A DNA stretch of 64,000 nucleotides from Streptomyces neyagawaensis (GCF_023516595.1 NZ_JAMGBG010000041.1:117656-181655), one strand, 5' to 3'; shown: positions 16,731-25,631, counted from the first letter of the stretch. Made by a program: numbers and translations. Notes: a model not told the origin generated them from the letters alone.

Positions 16731-17417
16731 CTACTCCCCGACCGGCGGACGCACGATCAGGACCACCCCTGCCGCGATCGTCCACAGGGCCATGAGGAGG
16801 ACCGTCAGCCAGGCGGTGAACGGGCCCGCGCAGCAGAGGACGGCGATGCCGAAGCCGGCCCAGCCGAGCCAGGCGGGTACGGCGTGGGTGGTGACGCCGG
16901 CGCGCCAGACGGCGAAGAGCAGGACGGCCGCCCCGGCCATCGCCGCGATGAACCCGGCGTACGCGACATCCATCAGGAGCATGGCCACCATGGCCGTCCC
17001 CGGTCCCACCACGAACGTGTCCGTGTTGAGGGCGGAGATGGCGTAGATCCCACCGGTGATCGTCGCGATCATGGTGAGCACGGCGAACACGATCCCGCCG
17101 GAGAGCACCAGCTGGGAGCGGCTGCCGACGCGGCGGGCGAGCGCGGACAGGAACCACAGGAACAGCATGCTCGCCACCAGCATCACCAGGGTCATGGCCT
17201 CGGTGACGTCGAGGTTGCTGTCGTCGAGGTAGAAGGCGACCGTCTCGCGCAGTCCGTCCTCGTCGGTGTAGTCCGGGGTGTTGGCGTAGGTCACGATGAG
17301 TCCGACGAGCATCAGGACGCCGGACGCGATTCCCGCGATGCCGGGCCAGAGGTCTCTTCGCGGTGGCGGTTCCGTCAGCCTCGGCGGCCTCTGCGCTGTC
17401 GGTGTCGAGATAGTCAT
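16731..17417 (-). CDS. Polytopic membrane protein, unknown function
   Basis: A 228-residue integral membrane protein with about six hydrophobic segments, for example IAGIASGVLMLVGLIVTYA, LVMLVASMLFLWFLSAL, IVFAVLTMIATITGGIYAI and a final LTVLLMALWTIAAGVVLIV. The N-terminus is Pro/Arg-rich and cytoplasmic. ATG 17417 follows GGGAGG. I do not recognise a named family; it resembles DUF4386-like or generic Streptomyces membrane proteins. It is monocistronic, with a pirin gene upstream on the same strand beyond a strong terminator. Confidence 0.75.
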   Translation of the reverse strand: MTISTPTAQRPPRLTEPPPRRDLWPGIAGIASGVLMLVGLIVTYANTPDYTDEDGLRETVAFYLDDSNLDVTEAMTLVMLVASMLFLWFLSALARRVGSRSQLVLSGGIVFAVLTMIATITGGIYAISALNTDTFVVGPGTAMVAMLLMDVAYAGFIAAMAGAAVLLFAVWRAGVTTHAVPAWLGWAGFGIAVLCCAGPFTAWLTVLLMALWTIAAGVVLIVRPPVGE

Positions 17418-17502
17418 GTCCACCTCCCGCGCGACAGTACTTATCTCCAGTATGCGCGGTATGGATCTTTTGTCTTCCTTTCTTGTCGGGCCCCGCACAC
17501 AC

Positions 17503-17538
17503 GATGAGGCCCCCGCCCGGTCGGGCGGGGGCCTCATC
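17503..17538 (-). terminator. Terminator after the pirin gene
   Basis: A perfect 17-bp stem around a GT tip, starting GATGAGGCCCCCGCCCG, which in practice gives a 15-16-bp stem with a four-base loop. It lies 43 bases after the pirin stop at 17581, within the gap before the next minus-strand gene. Confidence 0.85.
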
Positions 17539-17580
17539 AGCGGCTGTGCGCAGGCATCAGGCAGACCGGCGAACCGGCGG

Positions 17581-18552
17581 TCAGATACCGCCCTCGGTCA
17601 TCCCGTGGACCGCCGGGATCGTGCCCAGCCGGCCCTTCTGGAAGTCCTCGAACGCCTGCTGCAGCTCCTCGCGGGTGTTCATGACGAACGGGCCGTAGTG
17701 GGCCATGGGCTCACGGATCGGCTGTCCGCCGAGCAGCACGATCTCCAGGTCGGGCGCGTTGGAGTCCTGCTTCTCGTCCGCCCGCACCGTGAGGGACGAG
17801 CCCGCGCCGAAGACGGCCGTCTGACCGAGGTGGATCGGGCGCCGGTCCGCACCGACGCTGCCGCGCCCGGCGAGCACGTACGCCAGCGCGTTGAAGTCCT
17901 CGCGCCACGGAAGCGTGATCTCCGCGCCCGGCGCCACGGTCGCGTGGAGCAGGGTGATCGGGGTGTGGGTGATGCCGGGCCCCTGGTGCCCGTCCAGCTC
18001 ACCGGCGATGACGCGGAGCAGCGCGCCGCCGTCGGGGGTGGTGAGGAGCTGGACCTGGCCGCCGCGGATGTCCTGGTATCTCGGCGCCATCATCTTGTCC
18101 CTGGCCGGGAGGTTCACCCACAGCTGGATGCCGTGGAAGAGTCCGCCGGACATGACGAGGGCCTCCGGCGGCGCCTCGATGTGGAGGAGGCCGGAGCCGG
18201 CCGTCATCCACTGGGTGTCACCGTTGGTGATGGTGCCGCCACCGCCGTGGCTGTCCTGGTGGTCGAAGATCCCGTCGATGATGTAGGTGACGGTCTCGAA
18301 GCCACGGTGGGGGTGCCAGGGCGTGCCCTTCGGCTCTCCCGGCGCGTAGTCCACCTCGCCCATCTGGTCCATCATGATGAACGGGTCGAGGTGACGGTAG
18401 TTGATCCCGGCGAACGCACGGCGGACCGGGAAGCCCTCGCCCTCGAAGCCGCTGGGCGCGGTCGTCACGGCGAGCACCGGACGGGACACCGCGTCGGTCG
18501 ACGCGACGACACGGGGCAGGGTCAGCGGGTTCTCGACGGTCACTGCGGGCAT
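17581..18552 (-). CDS. Pirin family protein
   Basis: A 323-residue bicupin of the pirin family, which includes quercetin 2,3-dioxygenases and redox-sensing iron proteins. The N-terminal cupin carries the conserved metal-site motifs NYRHLDPFIMMDQ, GTPWHPHRGFETVTYI and TAGSGLLHIE, giving three His plus one Glu as ligands. The C-terminal cupin holds LPWREDFNALAYVLAG. The ATG at 18552 follows AAGGAGG at ideal spacing; an earlier GTG at 18576 is open but poorly placed. It is monocistronic and cytoplasmic. The substrate cannot be told. Confidence 0.93.
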   Translation of the reverse strand: MPAVTVENPLTLPRVVASTDAVSRPVLAVTTAPSGFEGEGFPVRRAFAGINYRHLDPFIMMDQMGEVDYAPGEPKGTPWHPHRGFETVTYIIDGIFDHQDSHGGGGTITNGDTQWMTAGSGLLHIEAPPEALVMSGGLFHGIQLWVNLPARDKMMAPRYQDIRGGQVQLLTTPDGGALLRVIAGELDGHQGPGITHTPITLLHATVAPGAEITLPWREDFNALAYVLAGRGSVGADRRPIHLGQTAVFGAGSSLTVRADEKQDSNAPDLEIVLLGGQPIREPMAHYGPFVMNTREELQQAFEDFQKGRLGTIPAVHGMTEGGI

Positions 18553-18614
18553 GTCGGTACCTCCTTGTGCGTTCACTTTAGTTGATTGTTGAACTTTCTG
18601 CCAGGTCTAACGAC

Positions 18615-18646
18615 GAACGCCCGGAGGGCATTCCCTCCGGGCGTTC
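18615..18646 (-). terminator. Terminator after the SseB-like gene
   Basis: A perfect 14-bp stem (GAACGCCCGGAGGG and its complement) with a CATT loop, about 96 bases after the stop at 18743 on the minus strand and just upstream of the pirin gene. Confidence 0.75.
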
Positions 18647-18742
18647 ATCTCGTCCCGCGATCGACCCCGGACACCGAGCCGGGACCGACACCCCGCAGCC
18701 GTCGCCCACCGAGCCGCACGGCACGTCGGGCGTGGCGCGGAG

Positions 18743-19249
18743 CTATCCGTACATGCGCCGCATCGCGAACTCCACCATCTGCTCCACCGCCTTGGCGTCG
18801 AAGACCATCCGGTGCTCCCCCTCCATGTCGAGGACGAAGCCGTAGCCGGTCGGCAGCAGGTCGATGACCTCGGCGCCGGTGATCACGAAGTACTTGGACT
18901 CCTTGCCGGCGTACCGGCGCAGCTCCTTGAGTGAGGTGAACATGGGGATCACCGGCTGCTGCGTGTTGTGCAGCGCCAGGAACCCGGGGTTGTCACCGCG
19001 CGGGCAGTAGACCTTGGACGTCGCGAAGACCTGCTGGAAGTCCTCGGCGGCCAGCTGACCCGTGGTGAAGGCACGCACCGCGTCCGCGAGGGACGGCGGG
19101 GACGGCTCCGGGTACAGCGGAGGCTGCTGCCCGTAGCCCCCGCCCATCGGGCCGCCGGGCATCTGCCCCGGCATCTGCTGCCCGGACATGGGCTGCTGCG
19201 GCGGGGCGTACTGCTGCTGAGTGCCAGCGCTCTGGTCGTAGCCGTACAT
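18743..19249 (-). CDS. SseB family protein
   Basis: A 168-residue protein. The first 55 residues are Gln/Gly/Pro/Met-rich and disordered (QQMPGQMPGGPMGGGYGQQ). The rest is an SseB-type domain: LADAVRAFTTGQLAAEDFQQ, VYCPRGDNPGFLALHN, PVIPMFTSLKELRRYAGKE and a VIDLLPTGYGFVLDMEGEH segment close to the end. SseB was named in E. coli for enhanced serine sensitivity; the molecular role of actinobacterial forms is unclear. ATG 19249 starts the MYGYDQ N-terminus. It is divergent from the acyl-CoA dehydrogenase gene. Confidence 0.85.
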   Translation of the reverse strand: MYGYDQSAGTQQQYAPPQQPMSGQQMPGQMPGGPMGGGYGQQPPLYPEPSPPSLADAVRAFTTGQLAAEDFQQVFATSKVYCPRGDNPGFLALHNTQQPVIPMFTSLKELRRYAGKESKYFVITGAEVIDLLPTGYGFVLDMEGEHRMVFDAKAVEQMVEFAMRRMYG

Positions 19250-19298
19250 GCGGCAAAGCGTAACGAGTCACAGATGACCCGATCGGGGTTGCTTCTTA

Positions 19299-19312
19299 TT
19301 ACCGGTGGGTAG
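19299..19312. promoter_or_regulatory. Operator-like inverted repeat upstream of the acyl-CoA dehydrogenase gene
   Basis: TTACCGGTGGGTAG contains the inverted pair TACC and GGTA around a GGTG centre, 88 bases before the ATG at 19400 and 50 bases before the divergent sseB-like start. Similar TACC-N4-GGTA-type sites precede fatty-acid degradation genes of actinobacteria and are read by TetR-type repressors; that link is inferred. Confidence 0.4.
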
Positions 19313-19399
19313 CATCATCGACGAGAAGCTACTTGTTGGTATGTGAACTAGCGCGAGGATCCAGTGCCTCGCCGATCCCTCTCTTACGGAGCCGTCGCC

Positions 19400-21226
19400 A
19401 TGGGGCACTACAAGTCGAATCTCCGCGACATCGAGTTCAACCTCTTCGAGGTGCTCGGCCGCGACAAGCTGTACGGCACCGGCCCGTTCGCGGAGATGGA
19501 CACGGACACCGCCAAGAGCGTCCTGGAAGAGCTGACCCGCCTCGCCGAGAACGAGCTGGCGGAGTCCTTCACGGACGCCGACCGCAACCCGCCGGTCTTC
19601 GACCCGGAGACGAACACCGCCCCGGTCCCGGCCTCCTTCAAGAAGAGCTACAAGGCCTTCATGGAGTCGGAGTACTGGCGGCTCGGCCTGCCCGAGGGCA
19701 TCGGCGGCACGACCGCCCCCGCCTCCCTGATCTGGTCCTACGCGGAGCTGATCCTCGGCGCGAACCCGGCCGTGTGGATGTACTCCTCCGGCCCGGCCTT
19801 CGCCGGCATCCTCTACGACGAGGGCAACGACGTACAGAAGAAGATCGCCCAGATCGCGGTCGAGCGGACCTGGGGCTCCACCATGGTGCTCACCGAGCCG
19901 GACGCCGGTTCGGACGTCGGCGCGGGCCGCACCAAGGCGATCCAGCAGGAGGACGGCTCCTGGCACATCGAGGGCGTGAAGCGCTTCATCACCTCCGGTG
20001 AGCACGACATGGAGGAGAACATCCTCCACTACGTCCTCGCCCGCCCCGAGGGCCACGGCCCCGGCACCAAGGGCCTGTCCCTCTTCCTCGTCCCGAAGTA
20101 CCTGTTCGACTTCGAGACCGGCGAGCTGGGCGAGCGCAACGGCGTCTACGCCACCAACGTCGAGCACAAGATGGGCCTGAAGGCCTCCAACACCTGCGAG
20201 ATGACCTTCGGCGACCGCCACCCCGCCAAGGGCTGGCTGATCGGCGACAAGCACGACGGCATCCGCCAGATGTTCCGCATCATCGAGTTCGCCCGCATGA
20301 TGGTCGGCACGAAGGCGATCTCCACCCTCTCCACGGGCTACCTCAACGCCCTCGAGTACGCCAAGGAGCGCGTCCAGGGCCCCGACCTGGCGAACTTCAT
20401 GGACAAGACCGCGCCCAAGGTCACCATCACGCACCACCCCGACGTCCGCCGCTCGCTGATGACGCAGAAGGCGTACGCGGAGGGCATGCGCGCGCTCGTC
20501 CTCTACACCGCCTCCGTCCAGGACTCGATCGCGGTGAAGGAGGCGGCCGGCGAGGACGCCTCCACCGAGCACGCCCTCAACGACCTGCTCCTCCCGATCG
20601 TCAAGGGCTACGGCTCCGAGAAGGGCTACGAGCAGCTCGCCCAGTCCCTGCAGACCTTCGGCGGCTCCGGCTTCCTGCAGGAGTACCCGATCGAGCAGTA
20701 CATCCGCGACGCCAAGATCGACACCCTGTACGAGGGCACCACCGCGATCCAGGGCCAGGACTTCTTCTTCCGGAAGATCGTCCGCAACCAGGGCGCCGCG
20801 CTGAACTCCCTCGCCGAGGAGATCAAGAAGTTCCTGGCGCTGGGTGAGGGCGGCGAGGAGCTGGCCGGTGCCCGTGAGCACCTCGCCAAGGCCGCGGTCG
20901 AGCTGGAGGCCATCGTCGGCCTCATGCTCACCGACCTCGCCGCGACCGAGCAGGACGTCAAGAACATCTACAAGGTGGGCCTCAACACCACCCGCCTGCT
21001 GCTCGCCTCCGGTGACGTCGTCGTCGGCTACCTGCTCCTCAAGGGTGCCGCCGTCGCCGCCGAGAAGCTGCCGAACGCCTCCGCCAAGGACAAGGCCTTC
21101 TACACCGGCAAGATCGCCGCGGCCAAGTTCTTCGCCGCCAACGTCCTGCCCGGCGTCACCCTGGCCCGCAAGATCTCCGAGGGCGTCGACCTCGACCTGA
21201 TGGAGCTGGACGAAGAGGCGTTCTGA
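19400..21226 (+). CDS. Acyl-CoA dehydrogenase, 608-residue type
   Basis: A large FAD-dependent acyl-CoA dehydrogenase of beta-oxidation, with the extra C-terminal domain of long-chain forms (FadE5-like or dimethylsulfoniopropionate-type). The flavin/substrate motifs read TMVLTEPDAGSDVGAGRT and FITSGEHDMEENI. The catalytic region includes YEGTTAIQGQDFFFRKI near residue 450. The C-terminal 130 residues are helical (LTDLAATEQDVKNIYKVGLN). The ATG at 19400 (MGHYKSNLRD) follows GGAG at eight bases. An earlier GTG at 19364 lacks a good site. It is monocistronic with two hairpins downstream. Confidence 0.93.
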   Translation: MGHYKSNLRDIEFNLFEVLGRDKLYGTGPFAEMDTDTAKSVLEELTRLAENELAESFTDADRNPPVFDPETNTAPVPASFKKSYKAFMESEYWRLGLPEGIGGTTAPASLIWSYAELILGANPAVWMYSSGPAFAGILYDEGNDVQKKIAQIAVERTWGSTMVLTEPDAGSDVGAGRTKAIQQEDGSWHIEGVKRFITSGEHDMEENILHYVLARPEGHGPGTKGLSLFLVPKYLFDFETGELGERNGVYATNVEHKMGLKASNTCEMTFGDRHPAKGWLIGDKHDGIRQMFRIIEFARMMVGTKAISTLSTGYLNALEYAKERVQGPDLANFMDKTAPKVTITHHPDVRRSLMTQKAYAEGMRALVLYTASVQDSIAVKEAAGEDASTEHALNDLLLPIVKGYGSEKGYEQLAQSLQTFGGSGFLQEYPIEQYIRDAKIDTLYEGTTAIQGQDFFFRKIVRNQGAALNSLAEEIKKFLALGEGGEELAGAREHLAKAAVELEAIVGLMLTDLAATEQDVKNIYKVGLNTTRLLLASGDVVVGYLLLKGAAVAAEKLPNASAKDKAFYTGKIAAAKFFAANVLPGVTLARKISEGVDLDLMELDEEAF

Positions 21227-21289
21227 CCTCCCGGCCCCGGCCCCGAGCGGCACCGCCGCCGGGGCCGAGGCCCCACTCCGACGCGGTCG

Positions 21290-21377
21290 GGTGGTGGACG
21301 GGCCCTGCCCGCCCGTCCACCACCCCGTCCTCCGTTCCTCACACCAGGGCCCGCTCCCAACCCCGGGAGCGGGCCCT
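21290..21377 (+). terminator. Tandem hairpin terminators after the acyl-CoA dehydrogenase gene
   Basis: Two perfect hairpins follow each other: a 14-bp stem at 21290-21303/21311-21324, and a 13-bp stem at 21346-21358/21365-21377. They insulate the gene from the aminopeptidase starting at 21401. Confidence 0.8.
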
Positions 21378-21400
21378 CGTACGTCGTTAAGGTGAACCCC

Positions 21401-22699
21401 ATGCGCACACCCCCACGCTTCGATCGCGGCCACACCGACGACCTGATGACCTACCTCGCGGCAAGCCCGTCCCCGTACCACGCGGTGGCGAACACCGCGG
21501 AGCGGCTGGAGAAGGCCGGCTTCCGCCAGGTATCCGAGACGGACGCGTGGGACGGCTCCCTGGGCGGCAAGTACGTGCTGCGCGGCGGCGCGATCATCGC
21601 CTGGTACGTGCCGGAGGGCGCCGAACCCCACACGCCGTTCCGTATCGTCGGCGCCCACACCGACTCCCCCAACCTTCGGGTGAAGCCGCGCCCCGACAGC
21701 GGCGCCCACGGCTGGCGCCAGGTCGCCGTCGAGATCTACGGCGGCCCGCTGCTCAACTCCTGGCTGGACCGCGACCTCGGCCTCGCCGGCCGGCTCTCGC
21801 TGCGCGACGGCACCCACCGCCTCGTGAACATCGACCGGCCCCTTCTGCGGGTGCCCCAACTCGCCATCCATCTCGACCGTTCCGTCTCCTCCGAGGGTCT
21901 GAAGCTCGACAAGCAGCGCCACCTCCAGCCCGTCTGGGGCCTCGGCGACGACGTCCGCGACGGCGACCTCATCGCCTTCCTGGAGCAGGAACTGGGCCTG
22001 CCCTCGGGCGAGGTCACCGGCTGGGACCTGATGACCCACTCCGTCGAACCGCCCGCCTACCTGGGCCGCGACAAGGAACTGCTGGCCGGGCCCCGCATGG
22101 ACAACCTCCTCTCCGTGCACGCCGCCACGGCGGCGCTCGCCGCGGTCGCCACCTCCGGTGACGGCCCGTCGTACATCCCCGTCCTCGCCGCCTTCGACCA
22201 CGAGGAGAACGGCTCCCAGAGCGACACCGGCGCCGACGGACCGCTCCTCGGCGGAGTGCTGGAGCGCTCGGTGTTCGCCCGCGGCGGCTCGTACGAGGAC
22301 CGGGCCCGCGCCTTCGCCGGCACGATCTGTCTCTCCTCGGACACCGGTCACGCCGTCCACCCCAACTACGCGGAGCGGCACGACCCCACGCACCACCCGC
22401 GCGCGGACGCCGGCCCGCTGTTGAAGGTGAACGTCAACAACCGCTACGCCACGGACGGTTCGGGGCGCGCGGTGTTCGCCGCCGCCTGCGAGAAGTCCGG
22501 CGTGCCGTTCCAGACGTTCGTCTCCAACAACTCCATGCCGTGCGGCACCACCATCGGGCCCATCACCGCGGCCCGGCACGGTATCCAGACCGTCGACATC
22601 GGCGTCGCCATCCTCTCCATGCACAGCGCCCGCGAGCTCTGCGGCGCCAAGGACCCCTACCTCCTGGCGAACGCCCTGGCCGCGTTCCTGGAGGGCTGA
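21401..22699 (+). CDS. M18 family aminopeptidase
   Basis: A 432-residue zinc aminopeptidase of the M18 (aspartyl aminopeptidase, PepC/ApeB) family acting on peptides in the cytoplasm. Metal and catalytic motifs are visible: GAHTDSPNLRVKP, GPRMDNLLSVHAA, LAAFDHEENGSQS and LSSDTGHAVHPNY, with a final TVDIGVAILSMHSARE. The length fits the family. I start at ATG 21401 because AAGGTGA precedes it by six bases; the GTG at 21392 is part of that site. It is followed closely by a small membrane protein gene. Confidence 0.95.
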   Translation: MRTPPRFDRGHTDDLMTYLAASPSPYHAVANTAERLEKAGFRQVSETDAWDGSLGGKYVLRGGAIIAWYVPEGAEPHTPFRIVGAHTDSPNLRVKPRPDSGAHGWRQVAVEIYGGPLLNSWLDRDLGLAGRLSLRDGTHRLVNIDRPLLRVPQLAIHLDRSVSSEGLKLDKQRHLQPVWGLGDDVRDGDLIAFLEQELGLPSGEVTGWDLMTHSVEPPAYLGRDKELLAGPRMDNLLSVHAATAALAAVATSGDGPSYIPVLAAFDHEENGSQSDTGADGPLLGGVLERSVFARGGSYEDRARAFAGTICLSSDTGHAVHPNYAERHDPTHHPRADAGPLLKVNVNNRYATDGSGRAVFAAACEKSGVPFQTFVSNNSMPCGTTIGPITAARHGIQTVDIGVAILSMHSARELCGAKDPYLLANALAAFLEG

Positions 22700-22830
22700 C
22701 CGGCACCCCGCCCGGCACCCGACCGGCCTCCCCCTGTTACTGGCAAGCCAGTTCGGGTACCCGGAGTCCACCGGTAGGACCGAACGACCGGAACGACCGG
22801 CCGACCCAACCGGACTGGGAGGGAACACTC

Positions 22831-23070
22831 ATGGGTTTGGGCGGGTGCATCATTCTGATCGCCGTGGGCGCCATCCTCACGTTCGCCACCGACTGGGACA
22901 TGCAGGGGGTCAACCTCGACCTGGTCGGCGTCATCTTCATGATCGTCGGACTGATCGGTGTCGCGACGTTCAGCAGCATCGCCAGGCGCAGGCGGGTCGT
23001 GGTGCCGTCCACGACGCCCGTCATCGACGAGGAACGGCACCACCACCGGGACGGGTACGGCGGCGTGTGA
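22831..23070 (+). CDS. DUF6458-like small membrane protein
   Basis: A 79-residue protein with two membrane helices (CIILIAVGAILTFATDW and LVGVIFMIVGLIGVATF) joined by a short loop, ending in a basic/histidine-rich cytoplasmic tail (IARRRRVV, then EERHHHRDGY). The start after GGGAGGGAAC and the MGLGGCIILIAVGAILTF opening match the DUF6458 family, whose function is unknown. It is convergent with the thioredoxin/NHL gene, 40 bases from its stop. Confidence 0.85.
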   Translation: MGLGGCIILIAVGAILTFATDWDMQGVNLDLVGVIFMIVGLIGVATFSSIARRRRVVVPSTTPVIDEERHHHRDGYGGV

Positions 23071-23110
23071 CCGCCCCGGTCGGCGACGAGGGCGGCGCGG
23101 GCCATCAGTC

Positions 23111-24961
23111 TCAGCCGAGGCCGGCCGTGCCCTCGTCCATCCCCGCGAGCACCAGCGGCAACCGGTCCGCGCCACCGGACGAGACCCGGACCGGCACACC
23201 CCAGTCCTGCTGGTGCACATGGCAGGCCGGGTACTCGTTGGCCGGGTCGTCGTCGCAGGACGCCGCCATCGCCGAGACATGCAGGACGCCCTCGGATATG
23301 GAGGGGTTCAGCTTCAGCGTGCGCGACAGGGCCGTGTCCGCGCCGTCGCCCCCGAGCAGCAGCTCGGGCGGGGTGGAGGACACGAGCAGACGGGTCGACG
23401 GCCCGTACCGTTCGTCGAGCTTCTGCCCGGCGGGCGCCCGGAAGACGATGTCGAGCCGGAGGCTGCCGGGGGCGACCTCGGTGGGTGCGCGCCGGGTGCG
23501 GTGGGCGACGGCCTCCACCTTCACCGTCTCCTCCGGCAGCCGCAGCCGGGTCAGCCGGTGCCGCGCGGACTCGACGACCACGATGTCGTCCCCGACGAGC
23601 ACCGCGTCGCTCGGCTCCCGCAGATCCGTCGCGAGGGTCGTCACCTCGCCCGTGGCCGGGTCGTAGCGACGCAGCGCGTGGTTGTAGGTGTCGCTGATCG
23701 CGACCGAGCCGTCGGACAGGACCGTCACCCCCAGCGGATGCTGGAGCAGCGCCTGGTCGGCGGCGCCGTCGCGGTGCCCGAAGTCGAACAGGCCGGTGCC
23801 GACCGCCGTGTGGACCGCCCCGTCGAGGTCGACCCAGCGCAGCGCCGACGTCTCGGAGTCGGCGAGCCACAGCCGGTCGGCGGTGGCCGCGAGCCCCGAC
23901 GGCTGCGCGAACCACGCCTCCGCACCCGGACCGTCCACCAGCCCCTCGTTCGTCGTGCCCGCCGCCACGGCGACGGTGCAGTCCTCCGGGTCGTACGTCC
24001 ACAGCTGGTGGACGCCGGCCATCGCGATCCACACCTTGCCACCGAAGACGGCCACGTCCCACGGTGAGGACAGGTCGACCTCCCAGGCCAGGCCGGAGGT
24101 GGGCGAGCCCTGCCACCACTGGCGGCCCGTGCCCGCGAGGGTGGACACCTCGCCGGTGGCCGGGTCGAGGCGGCGCAGCGCGTGGTTCACGGTGTCGGCG
24201 ACGACCACCGTCCCGCCGTCCAGCAGCGCCAGGCCCTGCGGCTCGCTGAACCGGGCGTGCTCGGCGCTGCCGTCCACGAAGCCGCGCTCACCGGCGCCGT
24301 ACCGGCGGACGACCGTCTCGCCGTCCGGAGCGAGCCGCACCAGCTGATGGCGGGTGGTGTCGCTGACGAGGAAGTCCCCGCCGGGCAGGAGCAGCGCCTT
24401 CCCGGGGAAGCGCAGCACCGTCGGCTCGGGGTCCGGCGCCACATACGGTCCGTCGCCGCGTCGCAGGCTGCCCTTCGCCTCGTGCTCGGTCTCCAGCTCG
24501 GCGACAAGCCGCTCGATGGCGTGCGCATGGCCCTCACCCGCGTGCTGGGCGACCACGTACCCCTCCGGGTCGATCACCACGAGGGTCGGCCAGGCCCGTA
24601 CCGCGTACTGCTTCCAGGTGGCGAGCTCCGGATCGTCGAGTACCGGGTGCTCGACCCCGTATCTCTCGACGGCGTCGACCACCGCCGCGTGCTCCGCCTC
24701 ATGCGCGAACTTCGGCGAGTGCACCCCGATGACCACAACGGTGTCGCGGTGCTTCTCCTCCAGCTCGCGCAGCTCGTCGAGGACATGCAGACAGTTGATG
24801 CAGCAGAACGTCCAAAAATCCAGCAAAACGATCTTTCCCCGCAGGTCAGCGAGGGTGTACTGCCTCCCGCCCGTGTTCAGCCAGCCGCCCTTGCCGGTCA
24901 GCTCGGGGGCGCGGACACGGACACGGCGGGGTGCGGGGTGCTGGGTCGTGGAATCGCTCAT
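23111..24961 (-). CDS. Thioredoxin-like protein with NHL repeats
   Basis: A 616-residue fusion. The N-terminal 160 residues form a thioredoxin/TlpA-type domain with the redox site DFWTFCCINCLHVLDEL and VVVIGVHSPKFAHEAEH. Residues about 180-480 form an NHL-repeat propeller (FLVSDTTRHQLVRLAPDGET, VVADTVNHALRRLDPATGEV, VAISDTYNHALRRYDPATGE). A C-terminal domain of about 130 residues follows. This is the bacterial counterpart of NHLRC2. There is no signal peptide, so it is probably cytoplasmic; its redox partner is unknown. The start at ATG 24961 lies next to a triple DnaA-box array. Confidence 0.9.
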   Translation of the reverse strand: MSDSTTQHPAPRRVRVRAPELTGKGGWLNTGGRQYTLADLRGKIVLLDFWTFCCINCLHVLDELRELEEKHRDTVVVIGVHSPKFAHEAEHAAVVDAVERYGVEHPVLDDPELATWKQYAVRAWPTLVVIDPEGYVVAQHAGEGHAHAIERLVAELETEHEAKGSLRRGDGPYVAPDPEPTVLRFPGKALLLPGGDFLVSDTTRHQLVRLAPDGETVVRRYGAGERGFVDGSAEHARFSEPQGLALLDGGTVVVADTVNHALRRLDPATGEVSTLAGTGRQWWQGSPTSGLAWEVDLSSPWDVAVFGGKVWIAMAGVHQLWTYDPEDCTVAVAAGTTNEGLVDGPGAEAWFAQPSGLAATADRLWLADSETSALRWVDLDGAVHTAVGTGLFDFGHRDGAADQALLQHPLGVTVLSDGSVAISDTYNHALRRYDPATGEVTTLATDLREPSDAVLVGDDIVVVESARHRLTRLRLPEETVKVEAVAHRTRRAPTEVAPGSLRLDIVFRAPAGQKLDERYGPSTRLLVSSTPPELLLGGDGADTALSRTLKLNPSISEGVLHVSAMAASCDDDPANEYPACHVHQQDWGVPVRVSSGGADRLPLVLAGMDEGTAGLG

Positions 24962-24999
24962 GGATCAAGGGTGCCACTTGCCCGCGACCCGCCGCCGAG

Positions 25000-25057
25000 C
25001 CTGTGGACAACTCTCGGCCGCACCTGTGGACAACGTCGCCAGATGCCTGTGGACAAC
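25000..25057. other. Array of three DnaA boxes with exact 23-bp period
   Basis: CCTGTGGACAAC occurs at 25000, 25023 and 25046, separated by 11-bp unrelated spacers. Each contains TGTGGACAA, the complement of TTGTCCACA, which is the preferred Streptomyces DnaA box. All three have the same orientation. The array fills the divergent gap between the thioredoxin/NHL gene and the LURP-one-like gene, so it may regulate both or titrate DnaA. Confidence 0.85.
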
Positions 25058-25136
25058 CTGAGTGCAAGGCCGGGACCTGCGTCCTTTCGGCCTACTGGCG
25101 AGGTGGGGCGGCGGGCGCCGGGGAACGCCTGGGAGC

Positions 25137-25631
25137 ATGAGATTCCTCGTACGCGACCGGATCCTCGGCATCGGTGACGACTACTGGATCGAGGACGAGC
25201 ACGGCAGGAAGGTCTTCCTCGTCGACGGCAAGGCCCTGCGGCTGCGGGACACCTTCGAGCTGAAGGACTCGGCCGGGCGGGTCCTGATCGACATCCGGAA
25301 GAAGATGTTCGCGCTGCGCGACACCATGGTGATCGAACGGGAGGGCGAACCGTTGGCCACGGTCCGCCGCAAGCGCCTGTCCCTGCTGCGCAACCACTAC
25401 CGGGTGTCGCTGACGGACGGCACGGAACTGGACGTCAGCGGCAAGATCCTCGACCGCGAGTTCCTCATCGAGTACCAGGGCGAGGCCCTCGCCGTCGTCT
25501 CCCGCAAATGGCTGCGCGTCAGGGAGACGTACGGCCTCGACGTCGTCCGCGACGACGCGGACCCGTCGCTGCTGATCGCCGTGACGGTGTGCGTGATCAA
25601 CCTGGCGGAACGGGAGAAGGGGATCGGCTGA
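25137..25631 (+). CDS. LURP-one-related (Tubby-like) protein
   Basis: A 164-residue protein of the LURP-one/phospholipid-scramblase-like superfamily, a closed beta-barrel around a central helix. The sequence shows the characteristic strand series: YWIEDEHGRKVFLVDGKALR, DTFELKDSAGRVLIDIRKKM, TMVIEREGEPLATVRRKR and YRVSLTDGTELDVSGKILD. The last segment (LLIAVTVCVINLAE) is the hydrophobic core helix rather than a true membrane anchor. ATG 25137 follows GGGAG. Its function in bacteria is unknown. It is the first gene downstream of the DnaA-box array. Confidence 0.85.
   Translation: MRFLVRDRILGIGDDYWIEDEHGRKVFLVDGKALRLRDTFELKDSAGRVLIDIRKKMFALRDTMVIEREGEPLATVRRKRLSLLRNHYRVSLTDGTELDVSGKILDREFLIEYQGEALAVVSRKWLRVRETYGLDVVRDDADPSLLIAVTVCVINLAEREKGIG

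Noticed and set aside
16778..16787. A DnaA-box-like TCGTCCACA
   Set aside because: It lies inside the coding sequence of a membrane protein, is a weaker match, and is isolated.
19268..22828. A 1186-codon open frame on the minus strand
   Set aside because: It is the complementary-frame shadow of the acyl-CoA dehydrogenase and M18 aminopeptidase genes; its composition is Gly/Ala/Val/Arg-rich without any recognisable domain.
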